Origin: Rutidosis leptorrhynchoides
Taxonomy: Eukaryota; Streptophyta; Magnoliopsida; Asterales; Asteraceae
Direction: 5' to 3'
Assembly: GCF_046630445.1 (NCBI RefSeq)
Contig: NC_092341.1
Coordinates: forward strand, 291,132,501-291,196,500
Length of the DNA: 64,000 nt
Shown one piece after another: positions 22,497-33,403 of this stretch (its first letter is position 1; every line of letters begins with the position of its first letter). The notes under the pieces are model-generated. The model was not told the DNA's origin. It saw only the letters and a program-made list of their open reading frames with translations, and made no database searches. Made by a program: the position numbers and the translations under genes.

Positions 22497-23784
22497 GTAA
22501 CGTATACTTACACTCTATTATTTCCAATCAACAGACATCATGTATCACTTTAGCTACTTATTACAATTTAAAGCATACATAAACTCAAATTAGTTACCGG
22601 TAGACAATGATTACTATTTGGTTTATGATTTTGCATATAAGGTGTTTGACTAAATTGATTATGTCAGGTGTTAATAAAAATGTGGACGGCAGATGACAAG
22701 TAACTGAAAGGAGCGCGGAAGTTAACAAGGGAACGCCGTCATTTAGGTTACAGTTTCAATTTGTTCTTACTTTTTGGTTTGTTTCATATTTCCTCTAAAA
22801 TCTCACTTTATGCAATAGCTTGCAGGTTGCGCATTTTGAGGCTTAATTTATGTTTCAGGGTAACTCTTTTCTATGTTTGTTATTTTTTCTTCAACTATAT
22901 GTGTTGTTTCTGTTGAACATACTAAAATATTATCATTCCATGTATTAATCAAATTTCTTTAATACAATTGATCATTATTTTGCTTACACAGGTTGATCAA
23001 CATGAATTTCTATCATAGGGCAGTGTTAAGAACAAATGCAATATCGTTGAGTTGCTATATCGACGCCATTTAATCAAATAAAATCAAGTCAGGTATCTTT
23101 TATCTATAAAATATATCGAGGTATCATATTTTCACACAATCAAAGCGGGTATTATTTTTCTATAAAATTAAAGCTATTTTTTTCTACAAAATTGAAGTAG
23201 GTATTAAAAACAAAGCATGTCTCTTTTTATCAATCGAATTTTAGATGTACATAGCAAATGAAGAGCAGGAACCTAGTAATGGAACATAGTTATATAGCAG
23301 CATTACTGAATGACTTTGACCGTCTATTTCAATGAGCACATTAAAGATGTTGTGAGTTCTCTATTCAAACATGTGTATTAACTATTGTAATATTTAAGAG
23401 TGTTGATGACTGAAGTTTTATTAGATATTAATCAACGGGATCAACACTATGACAAAAACTTATTTGTTTGAAGATTGATTTGGGTCATTGTAATAAGTAG
23501 TCAGTTTAATTTACTTTCTATTACGGTTCATACGGGATAGCCCAATCCCTTTTGTTTCTAGCCTAATCCCTTTTGTTTCTATCTTCTTATTTCTTTTACC
23601 TCTTCATTAAAATTTGTATTTGTATATTATGATGTATTATGATGTATTTATGCTATTATTTTTTTAAATGGTTTACGTGTTTTTTTTTTTAAATTGTTTA
23701 TAATGTATTTATGATATAAGTGTTATTGGTGTAATTTAAAATCTGAATATTATGATATATTTGTTTATGATATAATTGATTATG
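22497..23784. other. Non-coding, AT-rich sequence
   Basis: No frame or repeat that I can support. It may contain introns or further exon debris of the RPA1-like fragment. Confidence 0.5.
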
Positions 23785-25475
23785 GTTTAATTTAGGGTTA
23801 ATGTTTAGATTTATAGTTTAGGATTTATATTATAGGGTTTAGAGTTTAAGTTTAGGGTTTATATTATAGGGTTTAGAGTTTGGGTTTAGGGTTTATAATA
23901 AGGGTTTGGGGTTTAGGTTAGGATTTAGAGTTTAGATTTAGCATTTTAGGATTTAGAGTTTAGATTTAGCGTTTAGGGTTAAGGTTTATATTATAGGGTT
24001 TAGAGTTTAGGTTTAGGGTTTATATTTAGGGTTTAGAGTTTAGATTTAGCGTTTAGGGTTTAGATTCAGGGTTAAGGGTTTAGGTTACTGTTTAAATTTA
24101 GGGTGTAGGGTTTAGATTTAGGGTTTGAGGTTTAGATTTTAGGGTTTAGAGTTTAGGTTTTAGATTTAGATTTAGGGTTTAGGGTTTAGGGTTAGATTCT
24201 AGGGAATATATTTTATTTCTTAGGGTTTAGGGTTAGGGTTCAGAGTTTTTAGGGTTTATATTTTAGGGTGTAGGGTTTAGATTTAGGGTTTAGGGTTTAG
24301 ATTTTAGAATTTATGGTTTAGAGTTTAGGGTGTAGTGTGTAGGATTAAGCGTTGGTGGTTTAGGGTTTAGATATAGGGTTTAGAGTTTAGTGTTTAGGGT
24401 TTATGGTTTAGACTTTAAGGTTTAATGTTTAGATTTTAGAATTTATGGTTTAGGGTTCAGGGTAGGGGGTTTAGGGCTTAGGGTTTTGTTTTTACAATTT
24501 ATGGTTAGAGTATAGATATAGGGTTTGGAGTTTAGGGTTTAGTGTATAGGATTTAGGGTTTAAAGTTTATGGTTTATTGTTTAGAGTTTAGATTTTTGAA
24601 TTTAAAGTTTAGGGCTTAGGGTACAAGGTTTGGATTTAGTGTGTAGGGTTTAGGGTTGATTTAGGGTTTATGGTTTAGAATTTAGTGTATAGGGTTTAAG
24701 CTTAATGGATAAAAAGGATTGACGTTGAGAGTTAATGGTTTAAGGTTTAAGAATTGCTCTTTAGAGTTTACGGTTTATTGTTTACATTTCAGGATTTAAG
24801 GTTAAAATTTTAGAATTTATGCTTTAGGGTTTAGGGTTTAGGGTTTAGTGTATATGGTTTATGGTTTAGTGTTTAGGGTTAATGGCTTAGAGTAGTTCTT
24901 AGGTTTTATGGTATAAGGTTTAAGGTTTTATGGTTTATGATTTAGAGTTTAGTGTTTAGTGTTTAGTGTATAGGGTTTAGGTTTTAGGGTTTAGATTTTA
25001 AAATTTATGGCTTAGGGTTTAGAGTTTAGTGCGTAGGGTTAAGGGGTGGTGGTTTAGGGTTTAGGGTTTAGATATAGGGTTTAGGTTTAGTGTTTAGGGT
25101 TTAGACTTTAACGTTTAGATTTTAGAATTTATAGTTTATGGTATAGGATTTAGGACTTAGGATTTAGGGTATATGACTTAGGGCTTAGGGTTTAGTTTTT
25201 ACAATTTATGGTTTAAAGTATAGATATAGGGTTTAGGGTTTAGTGTAGAGAATTTAAAGTTTAGGGTTTAGTGTATAGGGTTTAGTGTATATGGTTTAGG
25301 GTTTAGATTTCAGAATTTAAAATTTAGGGTTTAGGGTTTAGAATTCTGAGTTTAGGGTTTATTGTGTAGGATAAAGGGTTGGTGGTTTAGAATTTAGGGT
25401 TGGTTTAGGGTTTAGATACAGGGTTTAAGGCCTAGAGTTTAGTGTATATGGTTTAGGGTTTAGGATTTAGGTTAT
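23785..25475 (+). repeat. Degenerate telomere-like repeat array, (TTTAGGG)n variants
   Basis: About 1.7 kb made almost wholly of TTTAGGG and one-base variants (TTTAGAG, TTTAGTG, TTTATGG, TTTAGAT), all in the same orientation. Perfect runs are at most three or four units, for example near 24175-24195 and 24830-24845. Length and decay point to an old interstitial tract and not a chromosome end, since unique sequence continues on both sides. Confidence 0.93.
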
Positions 25476-26069
25476 AAAGTATGAGATTACAAAAATTGAA
25501 ATAAACTATTCTAACTACATTTACATGAGTCAAATATAAGTAACATGCTATTTTTTTTTTTTTTTTTGTAAATTTGCAGAAAGAAAAGAAAAAAGCAAAG
25601 AATAGAAAAGCAGTTTGAAACACCGCAAAAAAAAAAAAAAAGAAAAAAAGAACAGGTTTCAATTATTAGAATGACAATAGTAATTGTTAATTTCAAACTG
25701 TTATAATTAACGTACAATTATATATTTTTTTATTGTAGACGTACTTCACTAAGATGGGAAAAAACGTTATACAACTGAATAGGGAAATAAAACAAAAAAT
25801 TGAACTACTACAAAAGATACTTTTTAATACATGTTCACCAAAAAAATAGAAAATATACGAATTTATGACTTTCAATTCTCAATGCATTTACAATTACATT
25901 GCAAAAGTATTATATCACATTTACAGATTGCCAGGAACCAAGACCTCAATCATGGTACATCTTAATTTAATATAATTTATATACTTCGATCTTTTAGAAA
26001 GAAAAAAAATACTATGTATACCTTATAAGTTTTTGTTTAAATATTTCATAAAGATCCGATTTAATTTAG
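25476..26069. other. Non-coding sequence with A- and T-rich tracts
   Basis: Contains T17 near 25551 and A-rich runs near 25626. No gene seen. Confidence 0.6.
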
Positions 26070-27322
26070 CAAAAAATATAGTGATTGGTTTGCTGAACAT
26101 CTCCAACGTATATTACAACTATGTAGAAGATTGATTGGAAAATTCATTGAAGACGACATTATACCGATTATCGAAAACTATAACTTACTTAATATGAAAA
26201 AATTTACTACTAAATTTGATGTCTTTAGTATTACTTATGGTACTTGGACATGTCCTACTCAGCGGTGTATAATATGGATTGGTGGATTACGTCCAACTGA
26301 TATGCTACAGGCAGTGTTGTAAATCTCTCGAGATCTCCCCCGAGATCTCGTTTTTAGAAGGCAACCGAGACGAGATGTTCATCTCCCGAGATTTCTTGGT
26401 CACGAGGTCAAACTTAGTCAAAGCCACGATTTCTCCGATTTTCTTGCTAATCTGTAAGATTTTCTTGTAAAATTCGTAATTTCTAAAGATTTTCTCGCTC
26501 ATTTCTTGGATATTTTTCTAAAATCTCGTAAAAACGTATATAAATATACATATATCTATGTTTTTATGTATATTTTTATTTAAAAAAACTATAAAGTCAA
26601 CGTAAGTCAACGTCCGAGATCTCCCCGAGATTATTCCGAGATGCCGAGATCTCCCTAAAAAAGTCTAAACGAGATCTCTCCTAGATCCGAAATCTCCAAC
26701 CTTGGCTACAGGCAAGTACACGAAACTATTTCTTTACCTTATTTATTATTATTGGTTTTATATTAATTACTTTTTCATATTTCAATTTCGAGATTAACAT
26801 ACATTAACTTAATCTTGATTGTGACAGTTAATCAACAATCATATCAAAGTTTTTGGACCTCAACTTGAAAAAATAAAATCTTTAACATCTGAAATTAATT
26901 ACGAACGAACAGATTACACTTAGTACAAAATTTAGAAATTTAGAAGCCACAATATCAAATAATTTAACAGGGAAATATTTTGTGATCAAAGGAAACGAAG
27001 TGGCAATGTCAAGTTATTACAATTCTATGTCATTTTTAGTTGAAAAACTTACAATTATGCACAACTTTATGGATGAGGTATACTAAATCATAAACTTCAT
27101 ACATCTTCAAAATAATTAAAAAATATTACAATATTATGCATTTTATTACAAATATAATGTTTCAACTCATTATAAGCTGACGAAATACGACAGAAGATTT
27201 TCTCAAGGATGCACAAACTACTAACAACAAGATAAAGAGTTGTGATATTATTCACAAATCATGATCATCTAACAAGAATAACTACATTGTCGAATATGTG
27301 GAAAAATACAACGAATATCTGA
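26070..27322 (+). pseudogene. DOG1-domain pseudogene of TGA-bZIP type
   Basis: First exon (26070-26311): 'YSDWFAEHLQRILQL', then 'TYGTWTCPTQRCIIWIGGLR' and 'PTDMLQ', which matches the DOG1 domain of TGA factors (usual W.TP.ERCFLW.GGFR.SELL). A later exon near 26986-27080 gives 'GNEVAMSSYYNSMSFLVEKL' and 'IMHNFMDE'. The last (about 27178-27322) gives 'DEIRQKIFSRMHKLLTTR', a TAA stop where Gln is usual, then 'LTRITTLSNMW', which parallels the ADNLRQQTL...RILTTRQ and LR.LSSLWLAR motifs. A middle piece lies near 26830-26920. There is no bZIP region. A hAT MITE sits inside the first exon. So this is a decayed fragment with introns retained. Confidence 0.78.
26312..26704. mobile_element. hAT-type MITE inside the DOG1 exon
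   Basis: 393 bp flanked by the 8-bp duplication GCTACAGG (26304-26311 and 26705-26712). Ends CAGTGTTGTAAATCTC and, inverted, CAAGGTTGGAGATTTC (12 of 16 match). 8-bp duplications and a CAGTGTTG start are typical of hAT. It has no coding capacity and is full of GAGATCTC palindromes. Confidence 0.85.
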
Positions 27323-27816
27323 GATAACCATCCACAATTCCTAATTCAATCGCCTAAAACTGCATCACGATATCGGAGATGATTTATTTAATTTGAATCA
27401 AAAAATATTTTTTTTATTTATTCGTTAGTACATTTTGAAACTTTAAAAATTTGAATCCCCTATAAATTATATGGTTTAATGTTCATTATAGACTTAATAA
27501 TAGTTCGTTAGTACATTTTGAAACTTTAAAAATTTCAAGCCCCTATAAAACATTTGATTTAATGTTCATCTAGACATAATAATAGTTTTTAATTTATATA
27601 TTTAATTTTATAGCTTAAATGGTGAAACCGCGGGTCTTTAACTACAAGTTTAAGTCAATAATGAGAGAGCGGGTGCTCGAAAGCAAAGAAGTGACAAAAG
27701 GCTTGACTTCAATAATAAGTAGTAGTATCTTACACATTTGAACCTTTGGAATGTTATATTGTTTATTTGTGTTATCATGGTTGAAGATTGTCTTAAAATA
27801 TCGCCGTTTCATAAAA

Positions 27817-27843
27817 CTCGCGAAATCGCGGGTCTTTAACTAG
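27817..27843 (+). mobile_element. Helitron-like 3' terminus
   Basis: A short hairpin (CTCGCGA, AA loop, TCGCGGG with one G.T pair) is followed by TCTTTAA and CTAG at 27840-27843, then T. This fits the Helitron 3' rule (hairpin, about ten bases, CTRR, insertion before T). A related motif, CCGCGGGTCTTTAACTA, lies 200 bases upstream at 27628-27644. The 5' end was not found; the gene fragments at 11274, 22343 and 26070 could belong to this element. Confidence 0.55.
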
Positions 27844-28044
27844 TTAATCTTAAAAAGTCAGAAAGATAGACTTAAAACAACTTATATTTTAATTTTTTAC
27901 AACATACGGAGTACATAAAACAAACATTTGTGTATCTTTAAAAGTACTACTAAATAATCTTTTTAGTCATGGGGAATTAGCAAGAATTGTACGAACCATT
28001 CCCCTTTGTTCCTCTCCTCAGCGTAATTTCATGGTTTCAGTCTA
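27844..28044. other. Sequence between the Helitron-like end and the Harbinger element
   Basis: No gene seen. The CT-rich part 27995-28040 could be the old 5' flank of the mTERF-like gene that resumes after 30425. Confidence 0.4.
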
Positions 28045-28069
28045 TAGACCATTCATAACGGGTCCTAAG

Positions 28070-28732
28070 TAGGGATGGCAAAATGACCCGTACCCAATGG
28101 AGAAACCCGAAACCCGTTATAATTGGGCCGAGTCTGACCCGAGTCCATCGGGTCATGGGCCGGGTATGGGGATGGTTATAAAAAAAAATTCCGGGTTCGG
28201 ATTCGGGTATGGTTTTGGATACAAACCCGTATACCCGACTCGTATACCCGACCCGCATACCCGTATACCCGACCCGAGGAATTTTAATAATAATTTTTAT
28301 GAAAAATTTTAGTATTAGTATTATATTGTTAATGTATGAAAGATTTCTCTTATTTGTTTTGAAAACGAGTATAATTTTATTCAACATAATCATATACAAC
28401 AAGTTTTCGAGATGTGATATTTTATATACTTTGTGTATTTGGGTATTTTAGAAACTTTTTAATCAACATTTTGTATGTGATATTTTATAATACTTTAAAC
28501 ATAAAGTAGTTAAGTTATTTTTCGATATTTGATTTGGTAACTTATTGAAAAATAGATACAGAATGACTAATCGGGTATACCCGTTTACCCGTGGGGAAAC
28601 CCGAAACCCGATAGTATGTAAGTAAATGGGGACCCGAAGGGTTTCAGGCCGGGTTTGGGGCGGGGTTTCTTAATCGGGTTCGGGTCCGGGATTACCTAAA
28701 CCCGAACCAAACCCGACCCGATGCCATCCCTA
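28070..28732. mobile_element. hAT-type MITE nested in the Harbinger element
   Basis: 663 bp with perfect 11-bp inverted ends TAGGGATGGCA and TGCCATCCCTA and a perfect 8-bp duplication GTCCTAAG (28062-28069 and 28733-28740). It is rich in ACCCG/CGGGT motifs near both ends, which makes long subterminal inverted repeats. No protein of its own; the two overlapping frames are by-products of these repeats. Confidence 0.92.
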
Positions 28733-28936
28733 GTCCTAAGTGACCCCGTCACTTTCACACTTGGCATGAAGAAACGCCAAGTTCGGCCGTAACCCGGGAT
28801 CACTTCACCGCGTCATTCTGGCGTTTGTGTCGAAGAAACGAGTCAAGCAACGGACGTTGCTGACACGTGGCATGCTCTGGTTGGACTGTTTCAATTAGCC
28901 GTTGGCTATTAAAAAAATAAAAAATTCAGTAATTTT

Positions 28937-28944
<8 letters not shown>

Positions 28945-28999
<55 letters not shown>
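28945..28999. repeat. (TA)n microsatellite in the Harbinger element
   Basis: About 27 TA units, preceded by a T-run. Confidence 0.96.
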
Positions 29000-29000
<1 letters not shown>

Positions 29001-29149
29001 CATTTCTTTTTAACAAACAAACATCAACAATCCTACTTCTATTCTTTTAATCAAATAACATACAAACAACCATTTTATTTTTTTCACAATGAAAGATACT
29101 TACAAGATGCTCGAGTTTCTTGATGATGATTCCGATGAAGAAAAATTGT

Positions 29150-30026
29150 TAGTTTTATTAATAGTATAACGGAAGAAGAAGTCGATGGAGAAGCAAGCAG
29201 TTCGCGATTCCCTCGAAGCCGAATTTATATTGCTAGGGATTGTGAAGATGCTGCTTTAAGGTTATACAATGATTATTTTTCGGAGACACCAATGTATCTC
29301 GAAAAAAAATTTAAGAGACGTTATCGAATGAGTCGTCAGTTATTTCTCCGAATTGTCGAAGGTATATCTGATTTTAATAGTACCAATATTCCTGAATATT
29401 TTTTATTTTTTCGGGAACGTCCTGATGCAACAGGTCGTCAAAGTTTGACGATTCTTCAAAAGTGTACAGCGGCCATACGTCATATGGTGTATGGAACTAC
29501 ACCCGATTTGTTTGACGAATACATAAAAATAGGTGAGAAAACGGCCGCTTTATGTTTAGATTATTTCTGCAAATGTGTATTTCATTTGTTTGCTAGAGAA
29601 TATTTGCGAAAACCCACTGCCGAAGATATCGCTAGACTTTATAATTTTCACGAACAAAAACATGGTTTACCGGGTATGCTTGGTAGTATAGATTGTATGC
29701 ATTGGGAGTGGAAGAATTGTCCTGTTGGTTGGCAAGGGCAATACACAAGAGGTGATCAAAAAGGGCCTTCTGTAATGCTTGAAGCAGTCGCCTCACAAGA
29801 TTTGTGGATATGGCATGCATTCTTTGGTATGGTAGGTTCGAACAATGATATTAACGTTCTAAATGCCTCACCAATTTTCAACTCTATAAAAGATGGAATG
29901 GCTCCACCTTCACCATTTGATGTCAACGGGCGTCACTACGAAAGAGGGTATTACCTAGGCGATGATATATACCCAGATTGGGCCATGTTGGTAAAAGTGC
30001 CTCATAATCCAAACTCACCTCCGTAA
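29150..30026 (+). pseudogene. PIF/Harbinger transposase (HARBI1/ALP1-like DDE nuclease), truncated
   Basis: The frame from 29292 gives 244 residues. Upstream the same frame extends to about 29150 ('RIYIARDCEDAALRLYNDYF'), while a Met with an acidic start at 29091 lies in another frame, so one base was gained or lost near 29145. Motifs: 'MSRQLFLRIVEGI', 'PTAEDIARLYNFHE', the first catalytic Asp in 'GMLGSIDCMHWEWKNCP', the second in 'GSNNDINVLNASPIF', then 'YYLGDDIYPDWAMLVK'. The family continues with a segment holding the catalytic Glu (RKDVERAFG type) and about 90 more residues; here a stop follows 'PHNPNSPP'. Without the Glu it cannot cut DNA. Confidence 0.92.
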
Positions 30027-30548
30027 TGAACTTTAACAACAACATTCAACGGACTCATTTCGAAGTGTGTCTTTTATGGTTTGAGAGTTTTAGAAGAGAT
30101 GAAGTGTGTGTTTATGATTTGAGAAGAGTGGTTGTATATATAGAGGTAAAAACTAGCCTTTTTTTGATGAAAAAAACGGTTAATAATATAGCCGTTAGAG
30201 TTTAAAAATATTTTTAAAATATAAATATAATCATATAATAATATAAATACAATTAAATAAAACAGGAAAAAGAAAAATAAAATATCACCTCAGCATTTCA
30301 ATAAAAGTAACACAAAAAAAAAACCACCACTACTCCACTCAGAAAAGTAACACCCTACTAATCAAAAAAGTGCAAAAAGGCAAGTGACACCAAAAGTGAC
30401 ACCGCTCACCATTACGAATGGTCTAAGTATGTGGATTATGCGATTCAAATGAAGCAACAACCATGGTATCACTCTGCAATCTCTTGTTATTCACCTACAC
30501 TACTCCACAAAATCGACCCAAAGTAACCCAATTACAAAGCCCCATTTC

Positions 30549-31163
30549 ATGGTGGATTACCTCATTAATTATCTAGGGTTTTCAAAAGAACAAGCATCTA
30601 CCGTTACATCAAAAGTAAGTCACCTTAAATCCACTCAAAAACCTAAATCAATTATTGATTTCTTCAAAAAATGTGATCTTGATAATACCCAAATTAGAAA
30701 AATTGTATCTTGTTCCCCTAAACTCTTGACCTCACATGTTGATAAAACCCTGCGACCCAAATTTAGGGTTTTTAAAGAACTAGGCTTATCTGGGTCGATT
30801 TTAGAGAAACTAATTATAGAAAGTACAATTACATCTTGCGCTAGCTTAGTTAGTAATGTGAATTGTGTAAGGGAACTATTGGGTACTGATGAAAAACTGA
30901 TAAAGGTTATTGAGAGATCATGGTGGGCATTAACCAGATTGAATTTATCAGATAATTTGCTTGTACTGCAGAAATATGGATCATCAAATGATAAGATCCA
31001 AATGCTACTGATCCAAATGCAGAAAACATTTGTGTTTCCCTTTCATGATTGTGTACCTCATTTGTATGAAACATACACAAATGCATCTGCAGACAATCAA
31101 ATGACTCAACTTGCAACATCAATGATATGTCTAAAGTTGTTTAGCGTGACTAAAGATGTTTAG
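30549..31163 (+). pseudogene. mTERF-family protein, truncated
   Basis: 204 residues. 'MVDYLINYLGFSKEQASTV' and 'IDFFKKCDLDNTQIRKIVS' are the first mTERF repeats, 'PKLLTSHVDKTLRPKFRVF' and 'ELGLSGSILEKLI' the next, and 'IKVIERSWWALTRLN' a later one. mTERF proteins bind nucleic acid in plastids or mitochondria and regulate organelle transcription. Family members run to about 380 residues, so roughly the last third is missing or scrambled after residue 150. An earlier ATG (30463) with a hydrophobic start is out of frame with the body. The gene starts 40-120 bases after the Harbinger right end, which suggests that its promoter region was split. Confidence 0.8.
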
Positions 31164-31833
31164 AAGTTCCATTTTATTTGTTTGCAATCTGATAAACCCT
31201 ATAATAACCAAAACGATTTGACAAATAACTACTTGGTAAAAGGATATTAGCAAAAGTATCTAATCAAGAGGGATGAACTTGAACTTACTGCTATGTACAA
31301 CCTGATTACCCAGCAACATTTATTTTTCTTTTTCAAATGACTTCTCCAGCAACATTTACAAGAGACTATGGTTCAATTTAAAGTAACACCAGCAGTTATC
31401 AACCCTCTTCACTGTGCAAGTTAAAACTGGTTTTGCAATCCCTCTCTCCTCCATCCATTTTCTCCATGCACACATTTCAATTTATCAAACAGGATCTCTC
31501 CCCGATGGTTTTTCCGGCCACCGGCAACCGCCAGTTGTCCGGTTGTCATCCCTTTGTCTTCCTCTTTCTCTATTTTACCTTGCTCCTCGTCTCCTTCCTC
31601 TCTACCAACTTCCTCCGTCCCGTTTAACTTAGTTTCCAGACTTCTTTTTTTCTTCCACCACCGATTTGCAGGCAGCGAGTGGGTGGATTTGCCACCTTAC
31701 TCTGCACACGGCGTGTGGGGGTTATGTTCTTATGAGGTTGGCTCTCTTTGCTTATTATTCGGAGGTGGGTTTTCTATTTTTCCGGCAACCTCTTTCTCCG
31801 ACGAGGTCATTTTGTACCAGATCTAGAACACTC
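31164..31833. other. Sequence between the mTERF-like gene and element C
   Basis: Three overlapping short frames in a C/T-rich stretch (31414-31826) give low-complexity Leu/Ser/Phe proteins with no family resemblance. I see no supported gene. Confidence 0.6.
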
Positions 31834-33059
31834 TGAAATGCCCCGTTCATACCGAATATAAATGATTCACGATAGTTGATTTCATTGCGAGGTATCTGAC
31901 TTCTATATGATACATTTTACAAACATTGCATTTGTTTTTAAAAGATAAACTTTCATCACATCGAAAGTTGACGGCATGCATACCAATTCATAATATCTCC
32001 AAACTATAAATGATATAATAATATTCTTGTTGAACTCAACGACTCGAATGCAACGTCTTTTGAAATATGCCATGAATGACTCCAAGTAATATTTTTAAAA
32101 TGAGCAAATGCACAGCGGAAGATTCCTTTAATACCTGAGAATAAACATGCTTTCAAGTGTCAACCAAAAGGTTGGTGAGTTCATTAGTTTATCATAAACA
32201 TTCATTTCCATCATTTTAATAGACCACAATATTTTCATTTCCATTTCTCATAAAAATACGTCCCATGCATAGAGACAAAAATAATCATTCATATGGATTG
32301 AACACCTGGTAACCGACATTAACAAGATGCATATAAGAATATCCCCTATCATTCCGGGACATCCATCGGACATGATAAAACAACATCGAAGTACTAAAAC
32401 ATCCGGTACTTTGGATGGGGTTTGTTAGGCCTGATAGATTTATCTTTAGGATTCGCGTCAATTAAGGGTGCACTAATTCTCAAAATTAGTGATGTTCCCT
32501 AATTCTTAGGCTACCAAGCAAAAAGGAGCATATTCGGCTTCGATCATTCAACCATATAATGTAGTTTCGATTACTTATGTCTATTTCGTAAAACAGTTAT
32601 AAAAGCAGCGCATGTATTCTCAACCTCAAAAATATATATTGCAAAAGCATTTAAAAAGGGAGTAATGAAACTCACGATGCAATATTTTGTAGTAAAAATA
32701 TTCATACGACGGAACTGAACAATGCAGGGTTGACCTTGGATTCACGAACCTATATCATTTATATATATTAACACACATAATTGTATACGAACAAATTTAT
32801 ATATTATATCTTAAATTATATATCTTATATATTTAGTTTGTATACTCATTTAAAATAATTAATATTTAGATAGTTTTATATATATATGTGTGATTTGTAT
32901 TATGTTGAAAATTAATAATTTGTTATATGTAAATATTTATATAATTAGTGTTAATACGTTTATTCTATAATTTTATGTAATACTAATATATTATGTATCA
33001 AATATTTCTTAGATAATTTTATTCTATATTATGTATCTAATATTTCTTAGATAAAAAAT

Positions 33060-33060
<1 letters not shown>

Positions 33061-33136
<76 letters not shown>
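33061..33136. repeat. (TAA)n microsatellite
   Basis: About 25 uninterrupted units. In the minus sense it follows the tRNA-like modules as (TTA)n, separated by some 50 bases. Confidence 0.97.
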
Positions 33137-33189
33137 GTAAATAAATAAACAAATAACTACCTCACAGAAGTAGTCCTTAAAAATGCTCA

Positions 33190-33403
33190 AGTCCGGGTTT
33201 GAACCCGCGACGTCCCGCTAACCCGATAATATCCTTAACCATTGAGCTACTAGCACGATCTTGGTTTAATCCCCATATTTATTTTATTTAACCCATCTTT
33301 TCAGTCTTAACTATATCTTTAACACACACAAAAAAATGTCGCCCCCAAGTCTCGAACCCTAGACCTCTCGTTCATCAACCCAACACCTTAACCATTCGTC
33401 TCA
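33190..33403 (-). ncRNA. Tandem tRNA-like (SINE-head-like) Pol III modules in the element C LTR
   Basis: In the minus sense, module 1 has an A-box-like TGAGACGAATGGTTAAGG (33403-33386) and a B-box-like GGGTTCGAG (33359-33351). Module 2 has TAGCTCAATGGTTAAGG (33249-33233) and GGGTTCAAACCC (33206-33195). In tRNAs these are the D-loop and T-loop promoter boxes; consensus TRGYNNARNGG and GGTTCRANNCC. No closing acceptor stem is seen, so these are tRNA-derived and not tRNA genes. The pair, followed by a (TTA)n tail, looks like a dimeric SINE head absorbed by the LTR. Confidence 0.55.

Larger units (their letters stand above)
28045..30425. mobile_element. PIF/Harbinger DNA transposon, internally altered
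   Basis: Terminal inverted repeats start TAGACCATTCATAACGG on the left and, inverted, TAGACCATTCGTAATGG on the right, with further loose similarity inward (GTGACCCCGTCAC against GTGTCACTTTTGG). It encodes a plus-strand Harbinger transposase without its C-terminus. A hAT MITE splits the left terminal region, and a (TA)n tract lies at 28945-28999. The family uses TWA target duplications; I cannot fix one here, so the borders are good to about 3 bases. 30027-30419 holds only AT-rich non-coding sequence. Confidence 0.8.

Noticed and set aside
23785-25475. True chromosome end
   Set aside because: The array is decayed and is followed by tens of kilobases of other sequence.
28045-28047. TWA target duplication of the Harbinger element
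   Set aside because: Flanks CTA/ATA on the left and AGT/TAA on the right do not give a matching triplet; border uncertain.
29632-29820. Minus-strand frame over the Harbinger transposase
   Set aside because: Shadow of the transposase gene; so are frames antisense to gag-pol in elements A, B, Athila and Tat, except the spliced antisense gene at 12426-14507.
31414-31826. Three overlapping plus-strand frames
   Set aside because: Low-complexity C/T-rich sequence with no domain, no splice or homology signal that I can see.
33190-33258. Functional tRNA gene
   Set aside because: A and B boxes and a T-arm are seen, but 5' and 3' ends do not pair into an acceptor stem and no clear anticodon arm forms.
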